Shown: positions 33,684 through 42,501 of the stretch, piece after piece | Layout: each line of letters starts with the position of its first letter | How positions within the stretch are numbered: position 1 is the first letter of the stretch | Origin: Thermoplasmata archaeon | Lineage (GTDB): Archaea > Thermoplasmatota > Thermoplasmata > Lutacidiplasmatales > UBA184 | DNA: 64,000 nt | Reading direction: 5' to 3' | Assembly: GCA_022750055.1 (NCBI GenBank) | Contig: JAKIWL010000003.1 | Coordinates: 181,300 to 245,299, forward strand | Program-made: the position numbers and the translations under genes | The notes under the pieces: generated by a model | The model's database searches: none | What the model was told of the DNA's origin: nothing | What the model saw: the letters and a program-made list of their open reading frames with translations, nothing else

Positions 33684-34163
33684 CTAAGCCGGAAAATCGA
33701 ACGGGTAGCGCTCGGCTGGGCGAGCGCCATCCTCGACGCTCGTCAGGAGCGCCGAGACCAAGAGCAGAAGCGGGATGACCGTGGCGATCAGTACGAGCAT
33801 GGAGAAGGTGACCGAGACCGACGCTCCCATGAATCGGATCGTGGCCGTGGCCTGGCCCGCCAGCCACAGGAGGTAGGCGAGGAGCCCGAGGGCGTGGAGG
33901 ATCGACACCGGTCCATACGCTCGTGTCGGCTTCGAAATGTACCTAGCGAGCGAGAGCAACAACAGGGCAATGCCGAACAGCAAGATCGTACCGTACGAGA
34001 ACGGGTACGGGATGCCGAGTCCATCGGTGATCCGGTGGGCCGCGTACGGCAGTCCGAGGTAGAAGAGGCCGATCGGGATCGACCGCAAGAGTCCCCAACC
34101 GAGGCGGTTCGAGAGCGACGGAAGTCGGTAGGTGGAGGGGGGCGGTGGGACGTACTGGCTCAC
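33684..34163 (-). CDS. Four-helix membrane protein coupled to a secreted-domain protein
   Basis: Not recognised. From GTG 34163 the protein has 159 residues with four transmembrane helices (GLLRSIPIGLFYLGLPYAAH, YGTILLFGIALLLLSLARYI, ILHALGLLAYLLWLAGQATA, FSMLVLIATVIPLLLLVSAL). The GTG overlaps the TGA of the upstream gene, so the two products are probably made together and may form one envelope complex. The N-terminus is Pro-rich. Confidence 0.75.
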   Translation of the reverse strand: MSQYVPPPPSTYRLPSLSNRLGWGLLRSIPIGLFYLGLPYAAHRITDGLGIPYPFSYGTILLFGIALLLLSLARYISKPTRAYGPVSILHALGLLAYLLWLAGQATATIRFMGASVSVTFSMLVLIATVIPLLLLVSALLTSVEDGARPAERYPFDFPA

Positions 34164-34978
34164 CCGAACGACCTCGTGAGGAGGGGGACGTTCCACGGAC
34201 CTCCCTGGAACGAGACCGCGATCGAACTGCCGGGCCCCTGACACGACGGAGGAAGGTAGACGACGGTACCTCCCTGGAAGGAGGTGTGCGAGTTGGCAGT
34301 GACCGGGAACGCCCCGCTCGTGCACGGCTGCCCGGCCGAGTCCTGGACCTGGTAGCGGATCACCCCGCCGACCGCAAACGACGAATCGTCGGAGAACGAG
34401 ACGGTCAAGGGTACGGCGACGGTTCCATTCATTTGGAGGCTCGGGGTGCCCGAGACGACCGAAAGGTTCGCGAACGGGGCCCCCCAGGAGATGTTCCGAG
34501 GGAGGATGAGCCCGATCGAGTAGACCCCGGCGTAGGTCGCGTTGACCCAGGCCCAGCCGGGGAGCTGCATGTCATGCGTCAGCAGGATTCCGTCGACCTG
34601 GGAGGAGATCGGTACCGTCAGCTCGATCGGAACCTCGCCCTGGTGACCCCCTGCGATCGAGACCTCGGGCGAGGATCCGGTAGCGATGACGACGCCGTCG
34701 GTCCCGGGCATCCGGACGAGGGTGCTTATCCGCAGGCCGTCCAAGGCAAAGTACCCGGGATTGTTCACTGAGACGTTCGTTCGGAACACCACCGAGTTGG
34801 CTGCGCCCGGGGCGACGGAGCTGTGGGAACTCGACACAGACCCCGGACGGAGTTGGACTACCGAGTACACGGAGAGGAGCACGAAGATCGCGAGGGCCAC
34901 CACGGCCAGGATCGAAAGGATCCCGAAGCTCGTGGCGGCCGATCGTAAGAAAGGACGCTTGGCCACCGATCTCCCCAC
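34160..34978 (-). CDS. Membrane-anchored extracytoplasmic beta-rich protein
   Basis: A 272-residue protein with one N-terminal transmembrane anchor (FGILSILAVVALAIFVLLSV) followed by about 230 outside residues rich in Ser, Thr, Gly and Val. It has Asn-x-Ser/Thr sites (NVSVNNPG, NATYAG, NISWG, NLSVV, NGTVAV) suited to N-glycosylation, and one cysteine pair (PCTS and PSCQ). It resembles LEA-14/Ig-like secreted domains. TATA-like CTTTTACTAG is about 31 bases before ATG 34978. It is coupled by GTGA to the next membrane protein. Confidence 0.8.
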   Translation of the reverse strand: MGRSVAKRPFLRSAATSFGILSILAVVALAIFVLLSVYSVVQLRPGSVSSSHSSVAPGAANSVVFRTNVSVNNPGYFALDGLRISTLVRMPGTDGVVIATGSSPEVSIAGGHQGEVPIELTVPISSQVDGILLTHDMQLPGWAWVNATYAGVYSIGLILPRNISWGAPFANLSVVSGTPSLQMNGTVAVPLTVSFSDDSSFAVGGVIRYQVQDSAGQPCTSGAFPVTANSHTSFQGGTVVYLPPSCQGPGSSIAVSFQGGPWNVPLLTRSFG

Positions 34979-35004
34979 TCCGCTGTATGATGCGCTGGGG
35001 TCCT

Positions 35005-35683
35005 AGTAAAAGGGTTTCTCGATAGCTTGCTGGCCGAAAGCCCCGCACGCTTCATCCTCCACCGACAGGCTAACTTCCATCTCCCGGTCCGTCCTCATCG
35101 ACCGACGTGTTCCTCACGGTCACGACCGCGACCGCTGACTGCCAGTCTCCCGGTAGCGGCGAACGCTATCGTCCCCGCGACACTCTCCAAGTCCGGGCCG
35201 GTCCATTCGACGCCGGCCAAGCCGCTCTCTCGAGCCGACCGGATCCTGATCTTTCTCGATTCGAGTTTTCACCCAGGGTGGCGATGCCTTGGGCGACGGT
35301 CCGCGCGATCGGCCGCTCCCGAACGGTCTCGATGTTGCGAACCTGGAAACCCACTGACGGGAGAGGATCGACCGTCCGTCGGGAAACGTCCAGGCGTTCG
35401 CGGCCGATCTTGCCGGCTCGGCAACCCGGGGCTCGACCTAGGCCGTGGGGCGACCCACTCCAGGCCGGGGGGAGCTTGCCTCGATGTGGGCCGGCGACGC
35501 TCCCGGGACGCACCCCGTTCATGTCCCCGGACCCTCCGACCGGTTCCCGCTCGAGCACGCGGACTTTAGTCGGGAAGCCTTGGCAGGGGGCATGCTCCAG
35601 TCCGCACGATGGCTCGCTTCAGGCGGGGTGAGTCGACCTCCGGGCTTGTATTCCCGTTGCGATGTCCTGGCGGAGGGCCCGAC
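35005..35683. other. 680-base gene-poor stretch with traces of a decayed gene
   Basis: No intact gene is convincing. On the minus strand near 35290-35360 one frame reads VRNIETVRERPIARTVAQG with coding-like third positions, and a different minus frame further on reads GPDLESVAGTIAFAATGRLA before a stop near 35105. Two coding-like blocks in different frames suggest a frameshifted remnant. The 3' end of the region contains the presumed aspartate kinase promoter (ttgtatt near 35645). Confidence 0.35.
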
Positions 35684-36865
35684 GTGACCGAAACCGTACG
35701 GCGACTGGTGGTCAAGTTCGGCGGCTCGGTCCTGACGAGCGGGACCGCGGTCGCCGAAGCCGCGCGCCTTACGATGGAGGCATCCGCCGAAGAGCGGCTC
35801 GTCGTCGTGAGCGCACCAGAGGGGATGACCGACAGGCTCGTGAAGTTCGTCGACGAGGTGCCCTACCCGATCGACCCGGCCGACGAAGCCAATCTCGTCG
35901 CCTTCGGTGAGAGGATCAGCGCTCGTCTCTTCACGGCCATCCTGCGCAGCCATGGAGTGGCCGCCCGGTTGCTTGAGCCGGAGGATCCGGCCTGGCCGGT
36001 CGCAACCCGCGGTGGCAGCGTGGGGGCGGAGATCGACCCGGGCCCCACGCGCGAACGGTGCGTCGAACTCCTGGGTCCGATGCTTCGTGAGCGGGTCGTG
36101 GTGATCTGCGGGTTCCTGGGCCGCGAGGGCGGAAAGGTGACCACACTGCGGAGGGGCGGCAGTGACACGAGCGCGCTCGCGTTGGGTGCCTTCTTGCAGG
36201 CAACGGACGTGGTCCTCGTGAAAGACGTTCCCGGGATCCTATCGGCCGATCCCCGGGTCATTCCCGACGCGCGCCCGATCGCTGAACTTCGCGCAGGCGA
36301 CCTCGCCGAATTGGTCCGATCCGGGTCCCCCATCGTCGCCCCGGAGGCGCTCGAGTACCTCAACTCGGGCCCGCGAGTCAGGGTCATCCCCCTGGGTCCG
36401 CCCCTCTTGGACTCCGCCGGGACGTGGGTCCAACCGGGTCCCCTCGACCGAGCGATTCCGGCCCTCTCGCAGTCGACCGACGCCATTGGTTCGGTCACCG
36501 TCGTGGTGGAGGAGGGGACCAATGGACTGAAGGTGTTCAGCGAACGCGTCAATGGACACCCATGGTTCGGCCTTTCGGCGACCCCGAACACCGTGACGAT
36601 CTTCCTGCCGGAGTCGGAAGTCCTCGCGCTGGTCCGCTCCCTGCATGCGACACATTCGTTCAAGGCCGTCACGAGCCGAACGGGCCTGTCCCTCCTGGTC
36701 GACGACGCGGGCACGACCGAGCGCCCTCCCGAATCCTCGGCGGAGGGAGCGGGAGGGCGGGTGGTCGGTGCCTTCGAATCCGGAGGGATCGTCCATTCTG
36801 TTATCGAGGGGGAAGCTCGGCTCCCGGTCGGGCGGCGGAAGGGGTCGGGGAAGCGGGTCCGATGA
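35684..36865 (+). CDS. lysC: Aspartate kinase
   Basis: Phosphorylates aspartate at the head of the Lys/Thr/Met pathway. From GTG 35684 it is 393 residues: VVKFGGSVLTSG (P-loop-like kinase start), VVVSAPEGMTDR, ANLVAFGERISARL, and the phosphate-binding LRRGGSDTSALALGAFL followed by VLVKDVPGILSADPRV. The C-terminal 130 residues contain a weak ACT-like region (NGLKVFSERVNGHPWFGLSA), so feedback control is possible. I chose this GTG because CGGAGGG precedes it and homology begins there. No other lysine or threonine genes are adjacent. Confidence 0.92.
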   Translation: MTETVRRLVVKFGGSVLTSGTAVAEAARLTMEASAEERLVVVSAPEGMTDRLVKFVDEVPYPIDPADEANLVAFGERISARLFTAILRSHGVAARLLEPEDPAWPVATRGGSVGAEIDPGPTRERCVELLGPMLRERVVVICGFLGREGGKVTTLRRGGSDTSALALGAFLQATDVVLVKDVPGILSADPRVIPDARPIAELRAGDLAELVRSGSPIVAPEALEYLNSGPRVRVIPLGPPLLDSAGTWVQPGPLDRAIPALSQSTDAIGSVTVVVEEGTNGLKVFSERVNGHPWFGLSATPNTVTIFLPESEVLALVRSLHATHSFKAVTSRTGLSLLVDDAGTTERPPESSAEGAGGRVVGAFESGGIVHSVIEGEARLPVGRRKGSGKRVR

Positions 36866-37080
36866 CGGGTCCTCAAAGGAGCGAATTCCCCTTGCCATTC
36901 CCGCCTGGTCGGAGCGAGGGCGCTCTGAAGCCCGACGGGATCCCGCCCTCTGACCCAATGGAGCGCGGTCTGGCGGCGGTCCGGTTATCCTACCGCCCAT
37001 TCGCCCGGCGGGAGCCGCATCCTGGGACCTCGAGACCCCGGCTGACGGCGGGGGCCGGAAGGGTTCGCTTGGCTCCGACG

Positions 37081-37317
37081 TCAGCTCTTGATCGCGACGA
37101 GATTCGCTTCTCGAAGCGCTTGCTTTTCCTTCTCGTTGAGGTCGTGCATATGGACCGAAACCGTCACGGTCCCGTTCAGCTCGAGTCCGAGCGGGGTCCC
37201 CTTCCAATCGAGAGCGACGTGCTTCAACCGGATGTCCACCTGTCCCTGCTTGTCCGTCAGCGCCTTCAGGACCTCTCCTACCAAGGCCCCGGCCGTATCC
37301 CAATGTTCCCCCGTCAT
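37081..37317 (-). CDS. Small conserved-looking protein of unknown function
   Basis: Not recognised. The 78-residue protein has an N-terminal helix (AGALVGEVLKALTDKQGQV) and three strands (IRLKHVALDW, GLELNGTVTVSVHMHD), ending in a charged helix. ATG 37317 is about 35 bases after the TATA-like ACTTTAGCG. The size and helix-strand plan resemble the 76-residue protein at 63690, but no sequence identity is evident. The 215 bases before lysC's stop on the other side hold nothing else clear. Confidence 0.7.
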   Translation of the reverse strand: MTGEHWDTAGALVGEVLKALTDKQGQVDIRLKHVALDWKGTPLGLELNGTVTVSVHMHDLNEKEKQALREANLVAIKS

Positions 37318-37474
37318 GGTCGTTCCCTGACCTCGGAATGCGACCCTCGCTAAAGTCCTTGCGCCCACGGCGGTTCCGGGCGGGTCCGGTTGCCCCCGGA
37401 ACCCGTCCCGGACGGGAGCGCGCACCGGAGGTCATCCTCCTCGTCTAATGCGCCCGCGTTGTGGGCATTGGACC

Positions 37475-37840
37475 GTGGTCGCCCGACCGAAGGACCCGAA
37501 ACTCGACCGACTGTTTTCGGAGCTCCCCGCCGAGTTGGGGCCGACCGCGCGCCGACTTCGGCAGGTCGTACGGTCCACCTCGCCGGAACTCACCGAGTGC
37601 GTGAAGTGGGGCAATCCCGTCTGGTTCGGTCGCGGCGACACGCTCTGCATCATGGTCTACCCGCACCACCTCAACCTCGGTTTCTTCCGGGGCGCCGAGC
37701 TGAGCCGCACCTTCCCCGCGATCACGGGCACCGGCAAGTCGCTTCGCCACGTCCGGATCTCGAGCCCGCGAGAGGCGGAGTCCCGCGCTGTCCGATCGAT
37801 GATTCGCGCAGCGGCTCAACTCGATGCACGCTCCGCCTGA
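37475..37840 (+). CDS. DUF1801 (YdhG/YjhX-like) domain protein
   Basis: Small cytosolic protein of the DUF1801 superfamily, related to the frataxin-like YdhG group; its biochemical role is not settled. The 121-residue protein includes LFSELPAELGPTARRLRQVV, the hallmark ECVKWGNPVWFGRGDTLCIM and YPHHLNLGFFRGAEL, and ends with RHVRISSPREAESRAVRSMI. I placed the start at GTG 37475 because a TATA-like gtctaat lies about 29 bases upstream; ATG 37448 would fall inside that element. Confidence 0.88.
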   Translation: MVARPKDPKLDRLFSELPAELGPTARRLRQVVRSTSPELTECVKWGNPVWFGRGDTLCIMVYPHHLNLGFFRGAELSRTFPAITGTGKSLRHVRISSPREAESRAVRSMIRAAAQLDARSA

Positions 37841-37885
37841 ATGGGCCCGTCCGGGGCGATCCTCGTCAGCGGCGAACCGACCGGT

Positions 37886-39970
37886 TCACATCAGGCGGGC
37901 GCCGCACGCCGGGCAGAACGCGTAGCCCGCCGGCGCGAACGATTGTCCGCAATGCCCGCAACGGACGAGATGGTCCGTCGGGGGCCCCACCCACCGGGGG
38001 GGCGCGGGCGGGGGAGGGGGTGGCGCCGCGTACATCTCGGGACCCTCGGAGGGGAGCCGGGCCGAAGGGAGGGGGACCGAAGGCAGGCCCGACGGCCCCG
38101 ATCCAGTCGGCGCGGTCGTACCGACGGGGGGAGGAGAGGGCCGGGCCCGCCCGGGAGCGGAGGGGCGCGACGCCATCGGGCTGCTCCGCATTTCGAGTCC
38201 CAGCGGTTGGGCCTGCGCGACCGAAAGGGGCCAGACGGGGGCCGATTCGCTCGCGACGATCGCCTTCGCCTGGTCGACGGAGACGGCCGCGAACAAGGTG
38301 CGGGGGCGGGCCCCGACCGTCGAGTACTGGAACATATAGGACCCCCTTTGGGGCTGGAACGAGGCGGGCGAGAGGTTCGACCATGCCACTCGCGTATCCC
38401 CGACGCGTCGAGCGAATACCACCCCGAGCCGGGTGAGTCCGACTCGGTCGATCACCACCTGGCGGTTGATCAGCAGGGCAACGCCCAGGAGTACGGCGAG
38501 GAAGATCCCCCCGACGACCGTTACGACCAGGCCTGCCCCGGTCGAGCCCGCGCTCGTGACAAGGAGGATCGGAACGAAGACGGCGAACGCGGCGACGAAT
38601 ACGATGGCGATCTGGGATCCTTGCCGTGCCCCCCATCCGCTGCGCCGTTCGACCCATCGTATGGGCTCGGTCGGGCCGAGCGGGAATCCGGGGGCGGCCC
38701 GACGGATCCGCCAGCGCTGGCTCAGGTACGCGGACCCGACGATGACCAGCACGAGGAAGAGGAGGACCCCGACTCCCGCGGCGACGGCGAGCGCGAGCGA
38801 GAACGTGGGCGCAGGGTTGAGCAGCAACTGCCAGGTACTGCCCGAATAGACCCAGGTGCTCGGGGAATCCCCGTCCGCGCTCACTCCCGAGAAGAACAGA
38901 ACGACCGAGTCGTGGGCCTCGTAGGTGACCTCGGCGCCGTAGATGGCCGTTGGGGGGTTGGACGTGGCGAGGGGACGCCAGCCCGAGGCCCCGAAGGTCC
39001 AGACGTCGCTGTAGTACGCTCCGTTGTCGTACCCCCCGACGAAGAGGAGATAGCCGTCGGCCGCATCGTAGACGGAGTTGGCGTTCCGTCGAGGCGACGG
39101 CGCGCTGGTCTGGACGGGCGCGAGGTCAGTCCAGGTTCGATTCGAATAGGCCCACGTGTCGCCCCGGACCCCCTGGGCGGAACCGCCCCCGAAGAGGATC
39201 GACTCCTTCAGACTGGGGTCGTACTCGAAGACGGCTGAATTCCGGGCCGCGGGGATCGGGGCTCCCCCAGCAGGGACGATCGCCGTCCAGCGGCCCCCCG
39301 AGAACGACCAGGTGTCGTTCATCCCGAGCGCGCCGTTTCCCCCGCCGAACCCCCCGAAGAGGACGGCCGCACCGGACCCGGACGGGTCGTACGAGAGCGC
39401 CGCGCCGCCTCGAGCCGGCGGGGAAAGGTTGAGCTTCGGGGTGAGGTCGGCCCATCGGCCGGAGGCGAAGGTCCACGTATCCCCCAGCGCCGGTACGCAC
39501 TGGGCGTTCGCACAGCCTCCGAACAGGACGAGCTCGCGGTCCGCGGAATCGTAAGTCATCGCCGCGTCCCAGCGAGGTGGGGGGGCGACCGAGAGAGTAG
39601 GGGTCAGGTTCGTCCAGTTGCCCGACCGGAAGCTCCAGGTCGTCCCGACCGAATCCTGGAACACGTCCTGCCCTCCGAACATCAGGGCGTACCCGTCGAC
39701 CGCATCGTACGCCATCGATCCGAAGACCGTCGGGGGCGGACTCACTCCGTTAGATCGCAGGAACGTCTGCAACCTCGCCGCCGAACCAGCCGGCCCCGCG
39801 GCCGCCGCATGCCCGGGGTTCGTCATCGCGAGCGGTACGGCGATCAGGAGGGCGAGGACCACCACCGTGATCGGAGCCCCGAGTCGGCCGCCGACCGGCG
39901 CTCTGACTGGCGAGCGACCTCGGCTCGGGAGGCAGGGCCGGCGGACGGCCGGCACGTCGTGTTCGGTCAA
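37886..39970 (-). CDS. Kelch-repeat membrane protein with cytoplasmic PH-like domain and C-terminal zinc ribbon
   Basis: A 694-residue multi-domain protein. After an N-terminal signal-anchor (TVVVLALLIAVPLAMTNPGH) come about six kelch-like blades, each with a YD...LFGG...DTW...W pattern (for example MAYDAVDGYALMFGG and YDSADRELVLFGG), forming an outside beta-propeller. Three or so transmembrane helices follow, then a cytoplasmic region like a bacterial PH domain (VVIDRVGLTRLGVVFARRVG), a long Pro-rich linker, and a terminal zinc ribbon CGHCGQ...CPACG. The TTG start at 39970 overlaps the stop of the preceding PH/zinc-ribbon gene (TTGA). It may sense surface ligands; this is inference from architecture. 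Confidence 0.85.
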   Translation of the reverse strand: MTEHDVPAVRRPCLPSRGRSPVRAPVGGRLGAPITVVVLALLIAVPLAMTNPGHAAAAGPAGSAARLQTFLRSNGVSPPPTVFGSMAYDAVDGYALMFGGQDVFQDSVGTTWSFRSGNWTNLTPTLSVAPPPRWDAAMTYDSADRELVLFGGCANAQCVPALGDTWTFASGRWADLTPKLNLSPPARGGAALSYDPSGSGAAVLFGGFGGGNGALGMNDTWSFSGGRWTAIVPAGGAPIPAARNSAVFEYDPSLKESILFGGGSAQGVRGDTWAYSNRTWTDLAPVQTSAPSPRRNANSVYDAADGYLLFVGGYDNGAYYSDVWTFGASGWRPLATSNPPTAIYGAEVTYEAHDSVVLFFSGVSADGDSPSTWVYSGSTWQLLLNPAPTFSLALAVAAGVGVLLFLVLVIVGSAYLSQRWRIRRAAPGFPLGPTEPIRWVERRSGWGARQGSQIAIVFVAAFAVFVPILLVTSAGSTGAGLVVTVVGGIFLAVLLGVALLINRQVVIDRVGLTRLGVVFARRVGDTRVAWSNLSPASFQPQRGSYMFQYSTVGARPRTLFAAVSVDQAKAIVASESAPVWPLSVAQAQPLGLEMRSSPMASRPSAPGRARPSPPPVGTTAPTGSGPSGLPSVPLPSARLPSEGPEMYAAPPPPPPAPPRWVGPPTDHLVRCGHCGQSFAPAGYAFCPACGARLM

Positions 39971-40704
39971 GCGCTCGCCCCCGCGGCGACCAGCTCGGGC
40001 GGGAGTATCGGGGCGCCGCATCGAGGGCATCGGGGAGGGTCGCTTACGATCCGGCGAACGTCGATGAGCGCGTTACAGTACTGACACGTGACGATGAACT
40101 CCCGTGCGCGATCGAGCAAGGCCTGGCGGATCCGAACCTGCCGGGCCCGCGCGAGCAACACCGAGAACGCATCCTGAACGTATCGGTAGACCTGGGGAGT
40201 GTTCGGCAGGTCGCTCCAGACGATTTTCATCGTTCGGTGCAGGCTCAAGACGGCGGTGGGATTCCGGACCACCCCACTGTCGAATGTGAGCCGGCCAGTC
40301 GAATCCCCGACTTGCGTCATGTTGCTCACGGCGTCGTTCGCGATCTCCTGAAAAGTGCCGCTTCGGACACCCGACGTGGCCAGCACCCGCCGATCGGTGA
40401 GCGCGAACGCGGAGCCTCGCCAGGCGAAGACTGCATAGACGATCAGCAGAACCAGGACGCCGTCGAAGAACGGGCCCGTCGGGTTGGTCGGGAGACCGAA
40501 CGAGACGGCCACAAACAGCAGCAGCAAGAACCCGTACAGCACGAGTCGTCCCCAATATCGGCTGAGCAGGCTGGGCCGGGTCTCGAACAGGACCGTCTCC
40601 CCACGGAACACGTAGCGGCGCGGGAATACGCCGGGGGTGTGGCACGGCGGGAGCTCGTCGACCAGCCCGGACAGCGTCTGGGGGCGGGCCGCCGCGGCAC
40701 TCAT
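39967..40704 (-). CDS. Membrane PH-domain (bPH2) protein with C-terminal zinc ribbon
   Basis: A 245-residue protein with two transmembrane helices (LVLYGFLLLLFVAVSFGL and GPFFDGVLVLLIVYAVFAWR), a bacterial PH-2 domain (FALTDRRVLATSGVRSGTFQEIANDAVSNMTQ is its core), and a zinc ribbon with CQYCN and CPRCG. YVFRGETVLFETRP before the helices is typical of the family. It is coupled to the kelch protein, which shares the PH-like plus zinc-ribbon cytoplasmic layout, so they probably act together. ATG 40704 is chosen over 40722 on similarity to a normal N-terminus; no TATA box is obvious. Confidence 0.85.
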   Translation of the reverse strand: MSAAAARPQTLSGLVDELPPCHTPGVFPRRYVFRGETVLFETRPSLLSRYWGRLVLYGFLLLLFVAVSFGLPTNPTGPFFDGVLVLLIVYAVFAWRGSAFALTDRRVLATSGVRSGTFQEIANDAVSNMTQVGDSTGRLTFDSGVVRNPTAVLSLHRTMKIVWSDLPNTPQVYRYVQDAFSVLLARARQVRIRQALLDRAREFIVTCQYCNALIDVRRIVSDPPRCPRCGAPILPPELVAAGASA

Positions 40705-40849
40705 CGACCGCGGACCCCTCACTCCGGCCGGGGGGTCCGGGATCCTCGCCGATCGAGAGTGGGTCGGAACAGCGGACGGCCCTGCGTATCCCCGGGTCCC
40801 TCCCGGGTCCGGTCCGCGGTACGAAGGAACCGTCCGAGGAGGTGCCCCA

Positions 40850-41248
40850 TCACATCTGTTTCTCGAAATCCAAGATGGTCGCGAAGATCGCCGAATACAG
40901 GTGGTTCGTGCCCGGGCCGAGCTCGAGCTGCCAGACGTCGCGGACGGCGAGGATCTTGTGGCGTACCTTGCCGAGCTCCGCCCCGTTCGCGCCGACGATA
41001 GCGTACTTCCGGCGGAGGATGTTGCCCTTCGAGGACATCAATTGGGACCCGTCCGGGGCGACCCATGCCGCCTTGAGTCCGCCGATAAAGCTCCGCTTCA
41101 TGTCGATGTGGCCGAAACTCCCTCCGGTCGCCGCATCGACCACTTGGAAGACCGAGGTGTTTCCACCCTTGCCCTTCCGGATATGCATCGCGAGCTGTCC
41201 TTGGGAGTCCTTCACCTCATACTCATACTCCCTCCGCCGGGCTGCCAC
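40850..41248 (-). CDS. LURP-one/scramblase-like protein, C-terminal part (frame-shifted from N-terminal part)
   Basis: 132 residues of beta-rich sequence (YEYEVKDSQGQLAMHIRKGK, SFGHIDMKRSFIGGLKAAWV, KYAIVGANGAELGKVRHKIL) ending in a hydrophobic helix region FATILDFEKQM. This matches the repeated strand plan of the LURP-one (tubby-like) family. The GTG at 41248 lies within the end of the N-terminal frame, a 37-base overlap in a different frame. Either it is translated by reinitiation as a separate subunit or a one-frame slip joins the two halves. Membrane association is expected from the family. Confidence 0.65.
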   Translation of the reverse strand: MAARRREYEYEVKDSQGQLAMHIRKGKGGNTSVFQVVDAATGGSFGHIDMKRSFIGGLKAAWVAPDGSQLMSSKGNILRRKYAIVGANGAELGKVRHKILAVRDVWQLELGPGTNHLYSAIFATILDFEKQM

Positions 41249-41472
41249 CGGCCCACGTACCCTCCGGCAACCTGCGAGACCGCCGATCCGATCAACGCCC
41301 CGGTCAGATTCTGCCCGGCGTCGAGGCTGATCGTCCCGAGGACCCGCTGATTCGAATCCATGATCGAGTAGTTCTTCCCGAGGGAGAGGATCGCCATTTT
41401 CATCAGCAACATCGGTTGACCGTTCAAAGCAGTCACCAAGTTCTGCGCAGCCGGGTTCATTGTGGCGGCCAT
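41212..41472 (-). CDS. LURP-one/scramblase-like protein, N-terminal part
   Basis: 86 residues containing LLMKMAILSLGKNYSIMDSN, the usual first hairpin of LURP-one-like proteins, then a Gly/Ala-rich segment (GALIGSAVSQVAGGYVGRW) and a short out-of-frame tail. The natural continuation, by family structure, is the next frame starting at 41248. ATG 41472 follows a TATA-like TCTACATAACC at about 41567 with a leader near 70 bases. It may be half of a disrupted gene. Confidence 0.6.
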   Translation of the reverse strand: MAATMNPAAQNLVTALNGQPMLLMKMAILSLGKNYSIMDSNQRVLGTISLDAGQNLTGALIGSAVSQVAGGYVGRWQPGGGSMSMR

Positions 41473-41784
41473 GGCGCCACCCACGACGGAGGTAACTTGA
41501 GCTTGTCGAGCGGCACGTTTTTCCCAGGCCCGGACCGCGCCTCTCGACGCTCCCCCCGGGGGGTTATGTAGACCCCACGACCTTTCGGCCGAGGCGACGT
41601 TCGTGGAGGATTCTATCGGCGACTTCCCCGCCGTAAACGGCGGGTACGGGGGGACGGGCACAGCCGGCTTGTCGAGCCCACGACGCGCATCCCCATTGCC
41701 GTGTTTCGCGTACGAACGGGCCCGCCGGGGGTGCGAGGGCCCGGTCGAGGGTCCGCTCGATCCAACGAAACCCTTCGAGGTACT
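41473..41784. other. Divergent intergenic region, LURP-one-like gene and msrA
   Basis: About 310 bases without a gene. It contains ggggggttatgtagacc around 41560-41575, a TATA-like element facing the LURP-one-like gene and preceded by a GC-rich inverted repeat (cccccc/gggggg type). On the msrA side the only AT-rich patch is immediately before the ATG. No RNA gene or protein was identified. Confidence 0.45.
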
Positions 41785-42390
41785 ATGACCGCTGCGTCTT
41801 CTCCCGAGCGCCCGCCCTCGGGAACCACTTCGGCCTCCACGCAAGGCACGATCGAGGTGGCCACCCTGGGCGGGGGGTGCTTCTGGTGCACGGAGGCCGT
41901 CTTTTCCGACTTGCGAGGGGTGACGAGCGTGTTCCCCGGGTACAGCGGGGGCCGCACGCCCAATCCGACGTACGAACAGGTCTGCGAAGGCAATACCGGG
42001 CACGCCGAGGTGGTCGACGTCACCTTCGACCCGAACGTGATCTCCTACCACGACTTGCTCTCGATCTTCCTTTCCGTGCACGACCCGACCACGCCCAACC
42101 GCCAGGGAAACGACGTTGGTACCCAATACCGGTCGGCGATCTTCTTCCACAACCCGTCGCAGGAGTCGACGGCCCGGCAGGTCATCGGTGAGGTCGAGCG
42201 ATCCGGGATCTGGAACCGCAAGATCGTCACGGAAGTCGCCCCGTTCACCGTCTTCTATCCGGCGGAGTCGTACCACCGACAGTACTTCCGACAGAATCCG
42301 GAGCGCGCGTACTGCCAGGCGATCATCGCACCCAAGGTCGCGAAGTTCCGAAAGCACTTTGCCGACCGCCTCAGCCCGTCGATCTCGTAA
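41785..42390 (+). CDS. msrA: Peptide-methionine (S)-S-oxide reductase MsrA
   Basis: Repairs oxidised methionine in proteins. The 201-residue protein has the active-site GGCFWCTEA with Cys32 and Cys35, then VFPGYSGGRTPNPTYEQVCEGNTGHAEVV, and PAESYHRQYFRQN. The resolving cysteine is probably the one in YCQAI. It lacks a fused MsrB domain, and no msrB is adjacent. The start ATG 41785 follows ctttcgaggtact closely; an upstream open frame is low complexity. A disordered N-terminus of about 22 residues precedes the catalytic domain. Confidence 0.95.
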   Translation: MTAASSPERPPSGTTSASTQGTIEVATLGGGCFWCTEAVFSDLRGVTSVFPGYSGGRTPNPTYEQVCEGNTGHAEVVDVTFDPNVISYHDLLSIFLSVHDPTTPNRQGNDVGTQYRSAIFFHNPSQESTARQVIGEVERSGIWNRKIVTEVAPFTVFYPAESYHRQYFRQNPERAYCQAIIAPKVAKFRKHFADRLSPSIS

Positions 42391-42501
42391 CGCGGGCACT
42401 TGCGGGCGAGGAATATCGCACCCGGCGGGGCCAGAGGCGCGAGCGGCACCTTCATGGAGGGGTTCTCAGTGCCCCGTCCCACGGGAAGGTAATCGAGCGG
42501 T

